In this document: one piece after another, positions 17,692 to 27,513 of the stretch
Position numbering within the stretch: position 1 is the first letter of the stretch
Layout of the letters: each line of letters begins with the position of its first letter
From: Paludibacteraceae bacterium
GTDB taxonomy: Bacteria; Bacteroidota; Bacteroidia; Bacteroidales; Paludibacteraceae
Assembly: GCA_016302585.1 (NCBI GenBank)
Contig: JAEDNI010000008.1
Span: 1-47,892 of the forward strand
Reading direction: 5' to 3'
DNA: 47,892 nt
Notes under the pieces: model-generated
What the model saw: the letters and a program-made list of their open reading frames with translations, nothing else
Databases searched by the model: none
What the model was told of the DNA's origin: nothing
Program-made: the position numbers and the translations under genes

Positions 17692-20600
17692 ATGAAGAAG
17701 TTTTTCTTACTTATCATGGCATCGATGATGGCTGTCTCTATGATGGCTGTTGGAACGGGCGATGGTAGTTCAAAGGCAAACGCTATTGAATTTGATTGGG
17801 ACAAGGCTAACCCCCACGCAGCTGGTACCAAATGGTACCACGTTGACTTGACTCCCCTCTATCAGGAGGAGAACCCCTCGTTGACGCTGTATGTGACCAA
17901 CCCGAGTCGTGACAAATCAATAGAAGTTAGCATGACGGCTACTGTGGCCGGTGAGACGGAGACGAAGCATTACACCCTTTCCCCTCACGAGCGCCAGATT
18001 TATTCTGCGAATGCAACGATGCTTGTTCAACTGCATCAGAAGGAGATTTATCTCACGCTGACCACGGATGGTGAAGTGCTCCTGAGTGCTAAGGTATTCG
18101 AGGCTTCGGATCTCGATGAGACCTGCAAAAACGCTAAGGAGCTCAAGTGGGACACTGAGATGACCCAAACCGAGGGTTATGCCGCTTGGTGGAAAGTGGA
18201 TTTGAGAGGCATCAAAGACACGGTTAACTACCCCACGAAAGATGCGTGCGTAACCATCACCAACACTGGTACGAAAACGGTGAACCTGAAGACCGGTCAG
18301 TCGCTTGACTGTCCTTCGTCCGGTTTGACCAAGCGTAACTACACCCTCGATGCAGGAGAGTCTATCGTAGACACTATCCCGCAAAGCATGATCTTGAGCG
18401 TATATCCGGATGAGCTCTATTTCAGCATTGAGAACCTCGAGGCTCCGGTGAAGATGAAGGTCGAGATGGTAGAGCGTCCTATTGTTCCGGTTATCTCCGA
18501 CACAGAGACTTTCCAGGAACTCCACGTAACCGACACGATCGAGCCGCTGGCTGCTAAGACCTACTATCGTATCAAGGTAGCTGACATGGATTCGATGGCT
18601 AAGTATGAGCCGGAATTCACCTATCGTAACGTAGGTACTACTCCCGCGAAAGTAACCATCAAGATGGCATTCGAAGTTCCGGCTTACAGTACCTCCAATA
18701 CAACCTATGAATTGGCACCGGGTGAAGAGCAAATCGTAGTTTACAAGAAGAACATGCTTGATGGTATGCAAGGTGCAGAGTACATCTACCTGCTGACCGA
18801 AGTTACCGGAGACGTGAACTTCTACGGCCGTTTCAAACACGTACGTGAAGGTAAGGCTTGTAAGACCAATATCGACTTCAACTGGGAGACCGGTCATACG
18901 CAAGAGGCTCGTACCACTCAGTGGTATGCCATCAACGTAGCGGATGCACGCGATGACATCCGAGATATCGTTGTTCACCTGATCAACCAAGGTACGGATG
19001 CCGCTTCGGTAAAAGCATCGCTGGCATTCTCTTGCCCGTATATCGACGTGCAGGAGCTGACTCGTACGATTGCTGCAGATGGTCAAGAGTTTACTCGTAC
19101 CCTCGGCTATTCGATGTATTCGATGTTGACCGATACCGTTTGGCTCGGTCTGGAGACCAGCGAGGATCTGAAGTTCTGGGCTACCACCAAGCCGGCGCAA
19201 ACCAATGAGCCGGATAAAGCCTGCGAGAAAGCCGAGATCTTCAACTGGGATGACGGTGTAGTACTGAAGAAGGATACTACCGTATGGTATAAGATCAATA
19301 TGGAGGAAGTACGCGAGAAAGCCGCTAAGTTCCCGACTGTATTTGTTCAAAACCTCAGCACCGATGCAGCTGCGAACATCACCGCAGAGTTGTCGGTAGA
19401 GTGTCCGGATTTGATTGAGAACCAGAAACGTTCTACTACGATTGCTGCGAACGGTATTTATACCAAGCAGTTGTCGCGTAACTTGTTCGAGAATATCGTT
19501 CAGGACGAGATCTATCTCTGCGTTCGTTCTACGCAAGACATCTCTATTCAGATTCGTCTGACCGAAGAGGCTGCCGGTGCAAGCTGCTCATCCGCAATCC
19601 CATTCAACTGGGTTTCCGGTAATACCCAGGCTGCGAACGCAAACCTCTGGTATGTAGTTGATCTGCAACCGATTATCGAGAGCGGTGAAGACCTGAAGTT
19701 ACACCTGCAGAACCGCGATAACGCGGAGTGCACCGGTTTTATTCAAGTGGCTTATAACTGTCCGCTGGAGGATGCAACTACGTTGCAGAACTATAAGTTG
19801 GCTGCCAATGCACAGAAGGATGCTACCATCCGCAACTCTGCCATCGAGTCAATGACCGATGGTGTGGTTTATGTAAACATCCAGGGATCTACTTCCCTCC
19901 GCTTCTGGGCCGATAAGATCACTCCGAATCTGTTCGATACGATCTATGCTTCGGAAATCGACCATATCGATACCCTCTACTGGGATAGCATCTATACCCA
20001 GACGAAGGATACCGCATGGTATATCATTCCGCAATCGCAAATCGATTACGTTCGTAATATCGAAGAGAAAGTGACGCCGGTAGCTCACTTGATCGATGCT
20101 TCTAATTCGGCAAAGACCATCACGGCTGAGGCTGCATTTGCATTCCCGATCAACAAGACGATGATGTCTAAGACGAAAGAATTGAAAGCTAATCAACACT
20201 TCTCCGATACCATTCCTGTAGGAACGTTCGACCAAGTGCTGAAGAAAGATTCGATCATCATCCGCGTCATCCGCAAGAGCGGTACCGGTGACTTCCAGTT
20301 CGGTGCTAAACTCGTGAAGGCATATAGCGGTAACGATCCGAAGGATGCACGTCCTATTCGTATGAATGCGCTCTATACCCAGTCTCCGAACACCGAGATG
20401 TGGTATAAGGTGAAGACGGCTGACCTGAAGAAGGAGAAAGACCTGTACAACAAGGTAATGTACGTGATCGGTAAGAACGCCGGTATGGGGGCTGCGAAAG
20501 TGAAAGTAGCCGTTTACGATGGTTACAAAGCGAAATATGAGAAGGAAGATGACCTGCTCATGGATCGCGGCGAGAGAACCTTCAAGAAGGGTGAAACGAA

Positions 20601-22719
20601 ATCGCATAATGTGCCTGCACAGGCTGTTTACGGTATCGGTGATGTAGAACTCTACATCAAGATTCGTACGACGGACTCGCTCGTATTCGAGACGAAGTTC
20701 AACGGCGAGTACGCTCCTATCGCTCCGGATGCAGCACAGCAAAAGGCTCAACTCCTCGTTCCGAACGTACAATATACGCTTCCGGGCGACAACCGGCCGC
20801 ACTGGTATCAAGTATGTATCCCGTATATCCAGAATAACTACATCTACGTAGATGGATCAACGTTGGAGTATGAACTGAATGGTGAAACTACGATCGAAGC
20901 TACTGCTACCTTCCAGGATACGATGACCTGCGCAATGCCGGTTCGTAAACGTAAGATCAATAAGAGCGGTACTGGTTCGAAGACGATTCGCGAGTTGATT
21001 GACCGCGCTATCACAAGAGCCGGATATAAGTACGATATCTCCAGTACAGCTCCGGAGTATATCGATAGCTTGCTCCACCGCTTCATCACGAAGGATTCTG
21101 TTACCCTGTACGTACGCGTTAAATCTAATAGGGATATTACGCTGCGCCTCAATACACCGCAGACTACCGGTGATGCTTGCACCAATGCAATGGCATTCGA
21201 CTGGGAGCATGGTAATGTGAACCCGGAGGGTAATACCACCTGGTACATGGTTAAATTGGATTCGACCCTCATTCCGGATACCTGTGACCTTCGTCTCCAC
21301 GTTAAGAACTGGTCGAATGTAGAAGCTTCTGCTACGGCTGGTCTCCGCTTCAAATGCGAAGAGGAGCCGATGGTAACCGTTACAAAGACTGTTCCGGCTA
21401 ACGATGAGCGCACTCAGGATATCGACCGTGACCTGCTCGATAATATGGGCTGGCCGAGCAATATGCTGATTGAGTACTTCTCTGATCAGTCTACCCATAT
21501 CTGGATGGAACTCATCCCCAACACCCCGCGTGATACCGTTCGTGATACGGTGATCATCTATGCTTGTCAGGGCGCCGACACCATCGTGGATGGTATCAAT
21601 CATACGATCGATAGCACCGATGTAACCTCTCTCAAGTGGGAGACCGAATTTGAGTTGAAAGATAATATTAAGGCGGCTATGTACGACTCGATCGTAACCT
21701 ATGAGGCTGTTGTTCTGATTGATCCGAAGTTCCCGACCTTCGAGGAATTTGCTGACCTGCCGGTTATCAAGCGCGGTAGCGCAATTGATGTAACGGCTGC
21801 AGATACATGGCTCAAAACGTATTTGGCTGCGGCTAAGACCGATAAGATCAAGGCAGTTAAGGCGATTGCATGGCAATACAGTACGGATGGCGTTAACTTC
21901 GCGGCTGTAGATGCAACCCCGCTTTCGACCGAGCGCGTTAACATCAAGTATGTAGTTGACTTGCAGTGCGACGACCGGTTCGACGATGACCTCTATAAGA
22001 ATATCGTTCGTGATACTACGTATGTAACCGCATGTAACTCGTACGATTGGGTAATCTCTGCGGCTGAGACCAAAAAGTATATCACGGATACGATTGATTC
22101 CGTTGTAATCTTCGCTACCTATCTGGGTGATAGCATTGCTTACCTCAACTTGACGGTAAATAACCCGTTCCAGGCTGACCTTGAGTTGGTTCATAAGTTC
22201 GGTAATCGTCTGTTGATGGTCAACCGTAACGACATCAACTCTATCCCGGGTTGGGAGAATATCCTTGACTCGCTCGATAATGGTGCAGGTTATGTAAAGT
22301 GGTATAAAGAGGCTACTCCGGCCGACGAACTCGTAGGTACCGGATACTACTACACCTTGGCAAGCGGCGAACCGCTGCCGGCAGGTGATACCTACTATGC
22401 TGTTCTCGACATCCCGGCTACCACAGGTACTTGTGGTCTGAAGGGTGAGACTGAGCACTATACCATCCCTGTTGGTGCAGGCGCACCGGCTCTCATGCCG
22501 TCGCTCGCTAAACCGAGTGAGAATATCCAGATCATCAACCTTAATCCGGAGGTAGAAACGACCATTCGTCTCTATACTTCTGAAGGTCTGCTCCAAGCTA
22601 CCTACCGTGTAGCTGGTCAAGAGACCTATACGATTAAGGCTGCTGAGGCTCGTGGATTCTACATGGTAGAACTCAGCAACGACGAGATACAGTCAACCTT
22701 ACGTTACATTGTTAAATAA
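17692..22719 (+). CDS. Large secreted protein with ten tandem WY modules and type IX sorting domain
   Basis: A 1675-residue protein with signal peptide MKKFFLLIMASMMAVSMMAV. About ten modules of 115-145 residues follow, starting near 29, 144, 273, 389, 510, 631, 752, 882, 1019 and 1163. Each opens with a strand like ACxxAxxFxW, then a polar turn and a WY pair followed by KVDL/INVAD, then beta strands; modules 3, 7 and 9 have lost the Cys. They resemble PPC-like beta sandwiches. Residues about 1290-1600 form a different region with CQGADTIVDG and YVTACNSYDW units. The last 75 residues (IQIINLNPEVETTIRLYTSE ... GFYMVELSNDE) match the type A type IX C-terminal domain, which would send the protein through the PorW-dependent system encoded at 24890. 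Probably forms an extended surface stalk; function unknown. Confidence 0.88.
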   Translation: MKKFFLLIMASMMAVSMMAVGTGDGSSKANAIEFDWDKANPHAAGTKWYHVDLTPLYQEENPSLTLYVTNPSRDKSIEVSMTATVAGETETKHYTLSPHERQIYSANATMLVQLHQKEIYLTLTTDGEVLLSAKVFEASDLDETCKNAKELKWDTEMTQTEGYAAWWKVDLRGIKDTVNYPTKDACVTITNTGTKTVNLKTGQSLDCPSSGLTKRNYTLDAGESIVDTIPQSMILSVYPDELYFSIENLEAPVKMKVEMVERPIVPVISDTETFQELHVTDTIEPLAAKTYYRIKVADMDSMAKYEPEFTYRNVGTTPAKVTIKMAFEVPAYSTSNTTYELAPGEEQIVVYKKNMLDGMQGAEYIYLLTEVTGDVNFYGRFKHVREGKACKTNIDFNWETGHTQEARTTQWYAINVADARDDIRDIVVHLINQGTDAASVKASLAFSCPYIDVQELTRTIAADGQEFTRTLGYSMYSMLTDTVWLGLETSEDLKFWATTKPAQTNEPDKACEKAEIFNWDDGVVLKKDTTVWYKINMEEVREKAAKFPTVFVQNLSTDAAANITAELSVECPDLIENQKRSTTIAANGIYTKQLSRNLFENIVQDEIYLCVRSTQDISIQIRLTEEAAGASCSSAIPFNWVSGNTQAANANLWYVVDLQPIIESGEDLKLHLQNRDNAECTGFIQVAYNCPLEDATTLQNYKLAANAQKDATIRNSAIESMTDGVVYVNIQGSTSLRFWADKITPNLFDTIYASEIDHIDTLYWDSIYTQTKDTAWYIIPQSQIDYVRNIEEKVTPVAHLIDASNSAKTITAEAAFAFPINKTMMSKTKELKANQHFSDTIPVGTFDQVLKKDSIIIRVIRKSGTGDFQFGAKLVKAYSGNDPKDARPIRMNALYTQSPNTEMWYKVKTADLKKEKDLYNKVMYVIGKNAGMGAAKVKVAVYDGYKAKYEKEDDLLMDRGERTFKKGETKSHNVPAQAVYGIGDVELYIKIRTTDSLVFETKFNGEYAPIAPDAAQQKAQLLVPNVQYTLPGDNRPHWYQVCIPYIQNNYIYVDGSTLEYELNGETTIEATATFQDTMTCAMPVRKRKINKSGTGSKTIRELIDRAITRAGYKYDISSTAPEYIDSLLHRFITKDSVTLYVRVKSNRDITLRLNTPQTTGDACTNAMAFDWEHGNVNPEGNTTWYMVKLDSTLIPDTCDLRLHVKNWSNVEASATAGLRFKCEEEPMVTVTKTVPANDERTQDIDRDLLDNMGWPSNMLIEYFSDQSTHIWMELIPNTPRDTVRDTVIIYACQGADTIVDGINHTIDSTDVTSLKWETEFELKDNIKAAMYDSIVTYEAVVLIDPKFPTFEEFADLPVIKRGSAIDVTAADTWLKTYLAAAKTDKIKAVKAIAWQYSTDGVNFAAVDATPLSTERVNIKYVVDLQCDDRFDDDLYKNIVRDTTYVTACNSYDWVISAAETKKYITDTIDSVVIFATYLGDSIAYLNLTVNNPFQADLELVHKFGNRLLMVNRNDINSIPGWENILDSLDNGAGYVKWYKEATPADELVGTGYYYTLASGEPLPAGDTYYAVLDIPATTGTCGLKGETEHYTIPVGAGAPALMPSLAKPSENIQIINLNPEVETTIRLYTSEGLLQATYRVAGQETYTIKAAEARGFYMVELSNDEIQSTLRYIVK

Positions 22720-22736
22720 GAATAGGAGGTAGCACA

Positions 22737-24101
22737 ATGAAAACTATTAAATCAATTCTAGTTGTAGCCACCCTGATCTGCGCAACCGCTGTTTCGACTA
22801 TGTCGGCTCAGCAGGCACAGCCAAAGCAACATACTTGGAAAGTGGCTAAAGGCGACTCCGTTATGATTAAACCTGAGTGTCAGCAATACCTCACGGGTGA
22901 GAAACCATCCGTTTGGGTATATGACAAAGTACATACGGTACGTCAGTTAGGTTCGAAGCGCTTCCCCGAAGGTGTTCTTCTGATGAATATCTATTCTTGG
23001 ATTTGCGAAGAGTGCTTAGTTCCTGTTCATCCACGTGAGGCGCAACCTGAGCAACCCGCTGAGGAGCAAGTTGAGACTACTCCGGCAGAAGGTACACCGG
23101 CTGAGACCTCTCCGGCTCAAAAACCGGCTGAGGAGACTCCGGCGGTAGAGCAACCGCAAGAAGAGCGTGAGCTCGTAGACTTCGATGCAGTTACTGCTGA
23201 ATCCGCTAAGGGTGACTCCGTTAAATCGAAACAGAAATTCGGCGGTAAGTACGATCGCTTCACGATTGGTCTCCGCGGCGGTGCTTCGTCCTTGATGCAC
23301 CAAGCCGACAAGGGTAGCTGGACCTGCGGTGGTGATGTGGTATTGGATCTCCAATATGCGCATTACTGGACCAAGGATGGTCGTCCTGTAGATCTCGGTT
23401 TGATCGTAGGCCTCGGCGTCGGTTATATGCAGAGTGGTCTGAAAGTGGACAACGATTGTACGTCCTTCACCAAGAGTGGTGTAGACTATACCGTGTTCGC
23501 TTCGAATATCAAAGAGACCGACCATCAGTTGCAACTCGAGGTACCGTTGATGTTCTCCTTGATTTCGGAGACGGGAGTATTCTTCAACATCGGTCCGAAG
23601 TTCATGATTCCGGTTTATAGCCCGTACAAGCAGACTGTAGACCAGAACAATACGCATATCACTGCGTACTTCCCGAATGAAGGTATCACCGTTACCGACG
23701 AGACTGTAACCGGTAAGTATACCGGTCAGCAACCGACTGCTAAGAACGGCATTCAGTTCAATATCAACCTGATGTTGACGGCTGAGATTGGTTACGAGTG
23801 GGTTCTGAAGAGCGGTAACTCGTTCGGTCTGGGTGCATATGCAAACTACAGTGTATTCAATACCTTCAAGAATACCACCAGCACGGAAGGTCTGTTTGAC
23901 TTAACAGCTCCGACCGAGACTTCGGCGGCTATTCTGGATGTTCAATCCGCTACGAAGACTTATGCTGACAAGCTTGGTTACTTCGATGCAGGTTTGAAGT
24001 TGGCTTACCACTTCAACTTCCCGAAAAAGCGTCAGAACAAGGATTCGCAGTTGTTGAACGGCAAGAAGGCGAATAAGAAAGACGGAGCTCCGCGCGAGTA
24101 A
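22737..24101 (+). CDS. Outer-membrane beta-barrel protein with periplasmic N-domain
   Basis: A 454-residue protein with a signal peptide ending near STMSA-QQ. A small N-terminal domain (about 28-100, HTWKVAKGDSV, SWICEECLVPV) is joined by a Pro/Glu/Ala-rich linker (about 103-150) to a predicted outer-membrane barrel of alternating amphipathic strands (about 168-440, RFTIGLRGGAS, LGLIVGLGVGYM, FFNIGPKFMIP). The last strand KLAYHFNF is followed by an unusual basic tail (KKRQNKDSQLLNGKKANKK), so the barrel does not end at the C-terminus. It closes the surface cluster, 17 bp after the 1675-residue protein, and could anchor or secrete its neighbours (inference). No named family recognised with certainty. 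Confidence 0.82.
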   Translation: MKTIKSILVVATLICATAVSTMSAQQAQPKQHTWKVAKGDSVMIKPECQQYLTGEKPSVWVYDKVHTVRQLGSKRFPEGVLLMNIYSWICEECLVPVHPREAQPEQPAEEQVETTPAEGTPAETSPAQKPAEETPAVEQPQEERELVDFDAVTAESAKGDSVKSKQKFGGKYDRFTIGLRGGASSLMHQADKGSWTCGGDVVLDLQYAHYWTKDGRPVDLGLIVGLGVGYMQSGLKVDNDCTSFTKSGVDYTVFASNIKETDHQLQLEVPLMFSLISETGVFFNIGPKFMIPVYSPYKQTVDQNNTHITAYFPNEGITVTDETVTGKYTGQQPTAKNGIQFNINLMLTAEIGYEWVLKSGNSFGLGAYANYSVFNTFKNTTSTEGLFDLTAPTETSAAILDVQSATKTYADKLGYFDAGLKLAYHFNFPKKRQNKDSQLLNGKKANKKDGAPRE

Positions 24102-24105
24102 GCAT

Positions 24106-24816
24106 ATGACGATACTGTGTATCGAAACTAGTACATCGGTTTGTTCGGCTGCTGTCTGCAAAGACGGCATGCCGATCAAGCAATGTATTTGCCGAGAAGG
24201 TAGCAACCATGCCCGGTTGCTACCTCGCTATATAGAGGAATTGCTCTCGTTTGCGCGGGAGCAAGTCCTCGTTATAGACGCGGTGGCCCTCAGTGAAGGC
24301 CCCGGCAGTTATACCGGATTGCGTATCGGCACCAGTACTGCAAAAGGCTTATGCTACGGACTGAATGTCCCCCTCATCCCTGTTCCTACACTGCAGGTGT
24401 TATGCGAAGCCGCTAAAGAGCAATCACCAATCACCAATCACCAACCTTCCATCCTTCTCCCGATGATCGATGCGCGGAGAATGGAAGTATATACGGTGAT
24501 TAATGGCGAAACAAAGGCCATAGTGGTAGAGAATGAAGAATCAATCACCAATCACCAATCACCAATCACCAATGACACCACGGTGTATTACTTTGGAGAT
24601 GGTGCGGCGAAATGCGCGAATGTCTTCACTCAACCCAACTGGCACTTTATCCCCGATATCGTACCTCAGGCGCAATTCATGGGGGCGATAGTCGAAAGTC
24701 GAAAGTTGAAAGTAGAAAGTCCAAAGATGATAAGCGGGGCGGAACTGGCGTACTACGAGCCTTTCTATCTGAAGGAGTTTATCGCCGCGCCGAGTCATGT
24801 AAAAGGTTTAAATTAG
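24106..24816 (+). CDS. tsaB: tRNA threonylcarbamoyladenosine biosynthesis protein TsaB
   Basis: A 236-residue TsaB, partner of TsaD and TsaE in making t6A37 on ANN-reading tRNAs. Hallmarks are MTILCIETSTSVCSAAV at the start, the SEGPGSYTGLRIG loop near 65-77 and PMIDARRMEVYT near 122-133, typical of the ASKHA-type fold. Three short low-complexity insertions sit in loops: SPITNHQ before the IDARR strand, ESITNHQSPITN near 145-156, and ESRKLKVESPK near 198-208. Each is encoded by short tandem repeats that also occur between genes elsewhere in the window. The frame is intact, so the protein probably tolerates them. The start codon is 4 bp after the barrel gene, so it may be read with the surface cluster. 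Confidence 0.93.
   Translation: MTILCIETSTSVCSAAVCKDGMPIKQCICREGSNHARLLPRYIEELLSFAREQVLVIDAVALSEGPGSYTGLRIGTSTAKGLCYGLNVPLIPVPTLQVLCEAAKEQSPITNHQPSILLPMIDARRMEVYTVINGETKAIVVENEESITNHQSPITNDTTVYYFGDGAAKCANVFTQPNWHFIPDIVPQAQFMGAIVESRKLKVESPKMISGAELAYYEPFYLKEFIAAPSHVKGLN
24421..24445 (+). repeat. Heptamer repeat (ACCAATC) inside tsaB
   Basis: Three and a half copies of a 7-bp unit, CAATCAC, within the tsaB frame, coding for SPITNHQ. Seven bases times three gives a 7-residue peptide period, and no frame of this unit contains a stop on the coding strand. Confidence 0.9.
24542..24573 (+). repeat. Heptamer repeat (ACCAATC) inside tsaB, second copy
   Basis: About four and a half perfect copies of the same 7-bp unit as at 24421-24445, in the same gene 120 bp later, coding for SITNHQSPITN. 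Confidence 0.92.
24691..24726 (+). repeat. Short tandem repeat (GAAAGTN) inside tsaB
   Basis: Imperfect 7- to 8-bp units (gtcgaaa, gtcgaaa, gttgaaa, gtagaaa, gtccaaa) coding for ESRKLKVESPK. The reverse complement contains ACTTTCA, the unit seen at 141-159. Confidence 0.85.
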
Positions 24817-24844
24817 AAAGAACCGGAGTCTAACCCTGCGTACT

Positions 24845-24875
24845 GGTCGCGATGAGGTCGCGGGATGGTCGCGGG
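24845..24875. repeat. Short tandem repeat (GGTCGCG with 3-5-base spacers)
   Basis: GGTCGCG occurs three times in 31 bases in the 73-bp gap between tsaB and porW. It is the GC-rich member of the short repeats in this window. Confidence 0.75.
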
Positions 24876-24889
24876 AATGGAGGCTAAAT

Positions 24890-27484
24890 ATGCTCATATT
24901 ACACAAACATATTCAAGTATCACGGTTAATCATTTTGGTATTAGCCGTAGCCTCTTTTATCTCTTGCTCTACCCAGAAAAACACATGGGCGACCCGGTCG
25001 TTCCATCAGACGAAAGTCAAATATAATATTCTCTATAACGGCAACATCGCGTACGACGAAGGCCTGAAGGCCATCCGCGATGCCAACACGGATGACTACA
25101 GCCGCGTGCTGTACCTCTATCCGGTATCTAACCATACTGCGGCGCAGGCTGCGACCTCGCAGATGGACAAAACCATCGAGAAATGCCGTAAATGTATTAA
25201 GTTGCATTCCATCAAAACGAAACCGAAACGTGACCCGAAAAAGGCCAACGATCCCAAATATAAAATATGGTTGCAATCCGAGGAATTCAATGCCAATATG
25301 TCGCTCGCATGGATGAGACTCGGTGAAGCAGAGTTTCATAAAGCCGATTTCTTAGGCGCTGTCAGCACCTTCAATTATATCATCAATCATTATCAGAACG
25401 ATCCGGATATCATCGCGCAGTGTCAGTTATGGATCGCGCGTGCATATGCCGAGATGGGGTGGCAATACGAAGCAGAAGATATGCTGCAGCGTGTGCGTAT
25501 CGATGCGTTGAGTCGTAAGCACGCCCGTCTCTATTCGGCTGTGAAAGCCGATGTGTTGCTCAAAGGCGAGCATTACCATGAGGCACTGCCGTTCGTGAAG
25601 ATCGCTCTGCCTTATGAGAAGCGCAAGATCTATCGTCCGCGCTTTGCATATGTCTTAGCGCAGTTATATGAGCGCGAGAATAATCGTGATGAGGCCATCC
25701 AAGCCTATAAGTCTGTCGTGCGCATGGCGCCGACCAATGAGATGGAGTTTAATGCCCGTCTTCGCATGGCTGAATTGGATGGAAAGAATGCGATTCGTCG
25801 TCTGAAATCAATGACGCGGCAGTCGAAATACAAAGACCGCTTAGATCAGATTTATGGTGCGATTGGAAATATCTATCTCGCTCAACCCGATACAGCCAAG
25901 GCGCTGGAGATGTACGAGAAAGCGATAGCCGAGTCTACGCAGGCCGGTACGTCCAAAGCAGCCGTCCTCCTGCGCGCGGGTGATATATATTTCGAACAAC
26001 GCGTGTACGCGAAGGCGCAACCCTGTTATCGCGAAGCGGTGACCATCCTGACCGCGGATAATAAGGACTTTGATCGTATTCAAAAGCGCGCGGAGGTACT
26101 GGACGAATTGATCGTATCCTATAATCAGGCGCAACTGCAAGACTCCCTGCAGCGGCTGGGACAAATGACCGAAGAAGAGCAACGAGCCATCGTTGATCAG
26201 ATCATAGCCGACTTGATAGAAGCCGAGAAGAACGACTCCATCAAACAAGCACAGGCCGCACGGGAACTGGCGCTGGACGAGGGACCCCGAAGTGTCAATA
26301 CGGCGAATATGTTAGGCGGTGGAACCCAGAAAGGTGAGTGGTATTTCTATAATCCCCAACTTATCAAACAGGGACAACAAGAGTGGCGCCGTAGATGGGG
26401 GAATCGTCCGTTGGAAGATAACTGGAGACGGCAAAACAAACAAGTGATGATAGAGGATGAGTTGGGCTCTGCACCTTCGGAGGGAATGGATTCTACCATG
26501 CTGGGTGCCGATTCTATACCGGCGCGGCAGACCTTCGAAACCGACATCCACAAACCCGAATATTACCTGCAGCAGATTCCCCGTACGGAGCAGGATTATA
26601 TCGTAAGCGATAGCCTCTGGCGCGAAGCAATGGTATCGCTCTATTATATCTATCGCGATAAATTGGAGGATGAAGAACTGACACAAGAGACGCTGAGGTT
26701 GCTGGATGAACGCTTCCCGTTGCATCCGTCTGTGGTAGCTATTCATGAGGATGAACAGCTGCGTGCTTTACGTCATGACGAGAACTATATTGCGAAGATG
26801 CGCAAGATGTTAGCGGAGCAAGATTCCCTTTATTCCGCTACTTATACAGCCTATACTAAAGGTGACTATTCCACCGTTAAGACCAATACCAACTATGCGC
26901 AAAAGGAGTTCCCGCAGAGTCGACTCATGCCGCGTTTCGTCTTTCTGATGGCGGTTTCCGTTGCGCGTACAGAAGGACAAGAACCCTTCGCTAACGAACT
27001 ACGTGCGATGGTGGAGAACTATGGTAATACCGAATTGGGAGCCATGGCGAAGGATATGCTGGCGATGATGGGACAAGGTATGGAGAGTCAGAAAGGTGGT
27101 GCCAGCGGCAGTCTCGCCGATCGACGCGGAGAGATCGAAGAAGAGCCACAAGATACTACGGTAGCCGAACAGCAATGGAGCGATGATCGAAAACAACCGT
27201 CTGTGGTATTGCTTATTCTGCCTACAGCTGAGGAAAAAGCACTCAATGAACTGCAGTACGAAGTGGCGTTGTTTAACTTCTCGCAGTTCCTGATTCGTGA
27301 TTTTGACCTGCAGAAGATGCCCGTTTGGGGAGATGGATGTGCGCTGCGCGTGAGCGGTTTCGCCGATCTCGACGAAGCAGAGTGGTGGATGGACCTTATC
27401 CAAAAGAACCCGGACATGCAGCCCGTCTTGCAAGGCATACAATTAAAGGCAGTTACCGAAGTAAACCTGCCTTTGTTGAAGTAG
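24890..27484 (+). CDS. porW: Type IX secretion lipoprotein PorW/SprE
   Basis: An 864-residue lipoprotein of the PorW/SprE family, needed for type IX secretion and, in gliding relatives, motility. The signal peptide ends in a lipobox at FISC-STQKN (Cys near 26), followed by the family's opening SxQKNTWxxRxxHxxxxKYNxxYNGN. Residues 130-400 hold tetratricopeptide-like helices (AEFHKADFLGAVSTFNYII, AYAEMGWQYEAEDML, ALEMYEKAIAES). The middle carries EWYFYNPQLIKQGQQEWRRR, a strong family signature, and a conserved C-terminal part ends near the stop. Full length for the family. Its place beside a cluster of large secreted proteins, one with a type IX sorting domain, fits export of those proteins by this system. 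Confidence 0.92.
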   Translation: MLILHKHIQVSRLIILVLAVASFISCSTQKNTWATRSFHQTKVKYNILYNGNIAYDEGLKAIRDANTDDYSRVLYLYPVSNHTAAQAATSQMDKTIEKCRKCIKLHSIKTKPKRDPKKANDPKYKIWLQSEEFNANMSLAWMRLGEAEFHKADFLGAVSTFNYIINHYQNDPDIIAQCQLWIARAYAEMGWQYEAEDMLQRVRIDALSRKHARLYSAVKADVLLKGEHYHEALPFVKIALPYEKRKIYRPRFAYVLAQLYERENNRDEAIQAYKSVVRMAPTNEMEFNARLRMAELDGKNAIRRLKSMTRQSKYKDRLDQIYGAIGNIYLAQPDTAKALEMYEKAIAESTQAGTSKAAVLLRAGDIYFEQRVYAKAQPCYREAVTILTADNKDFDRIQKRAEVLDELIVSYNQAQLQDSLQRLGQMTEEEQRAIVDQIIADLIEAEKNDSIKQAQAARELALDEGPRSVNTANMLGGGTQKGEWYFYNPQLIKQGQQEWRRRWGNRPLEDNWRRQNKQVMIEDELGSAPSEGMDSTMLGADSIPARQTFETDIHKPEYYLQQIPRTEQDYIVSDSLWREAMVSLYYIYRDKLEDEELTQETLRLLDERFPLHPSVVAIHEDEQLRALRHDENYIAKMRKMLAEQDSLYSATYTAYTKGDYSTVKTNTNYAQKEFPQSRLMPRFVFLMAVSVARTEGQEPFANELRAMVENYGNTELGAMAKDMLAMMGQGMESQKGGASGSLADRRGEIEEEPQDTTVAEQQWSDDRKQPSVVLLILPTAEEKALNELQYEVALFNFSQFLIRDFDLQKMPVWGDGCALRVSGFADLDEAEWWMDLIQKNPDMQPVLQGIQLKAVTEVNLPLLK

Positions 27485-27513
27485 TCGGGAAGTAAAGCGT
27501 GCCATTCTTCCCA

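Noticed and set aside
17917..19536. A 539-codon open frame antisense to the 1675-residue protein gene
   Set aside because: It has no signal, domain or start context; long antisense frames arise here from the codon bias of the real gene. The same holds for a 587-codon frame at 20857-22620 and others in the cluster.
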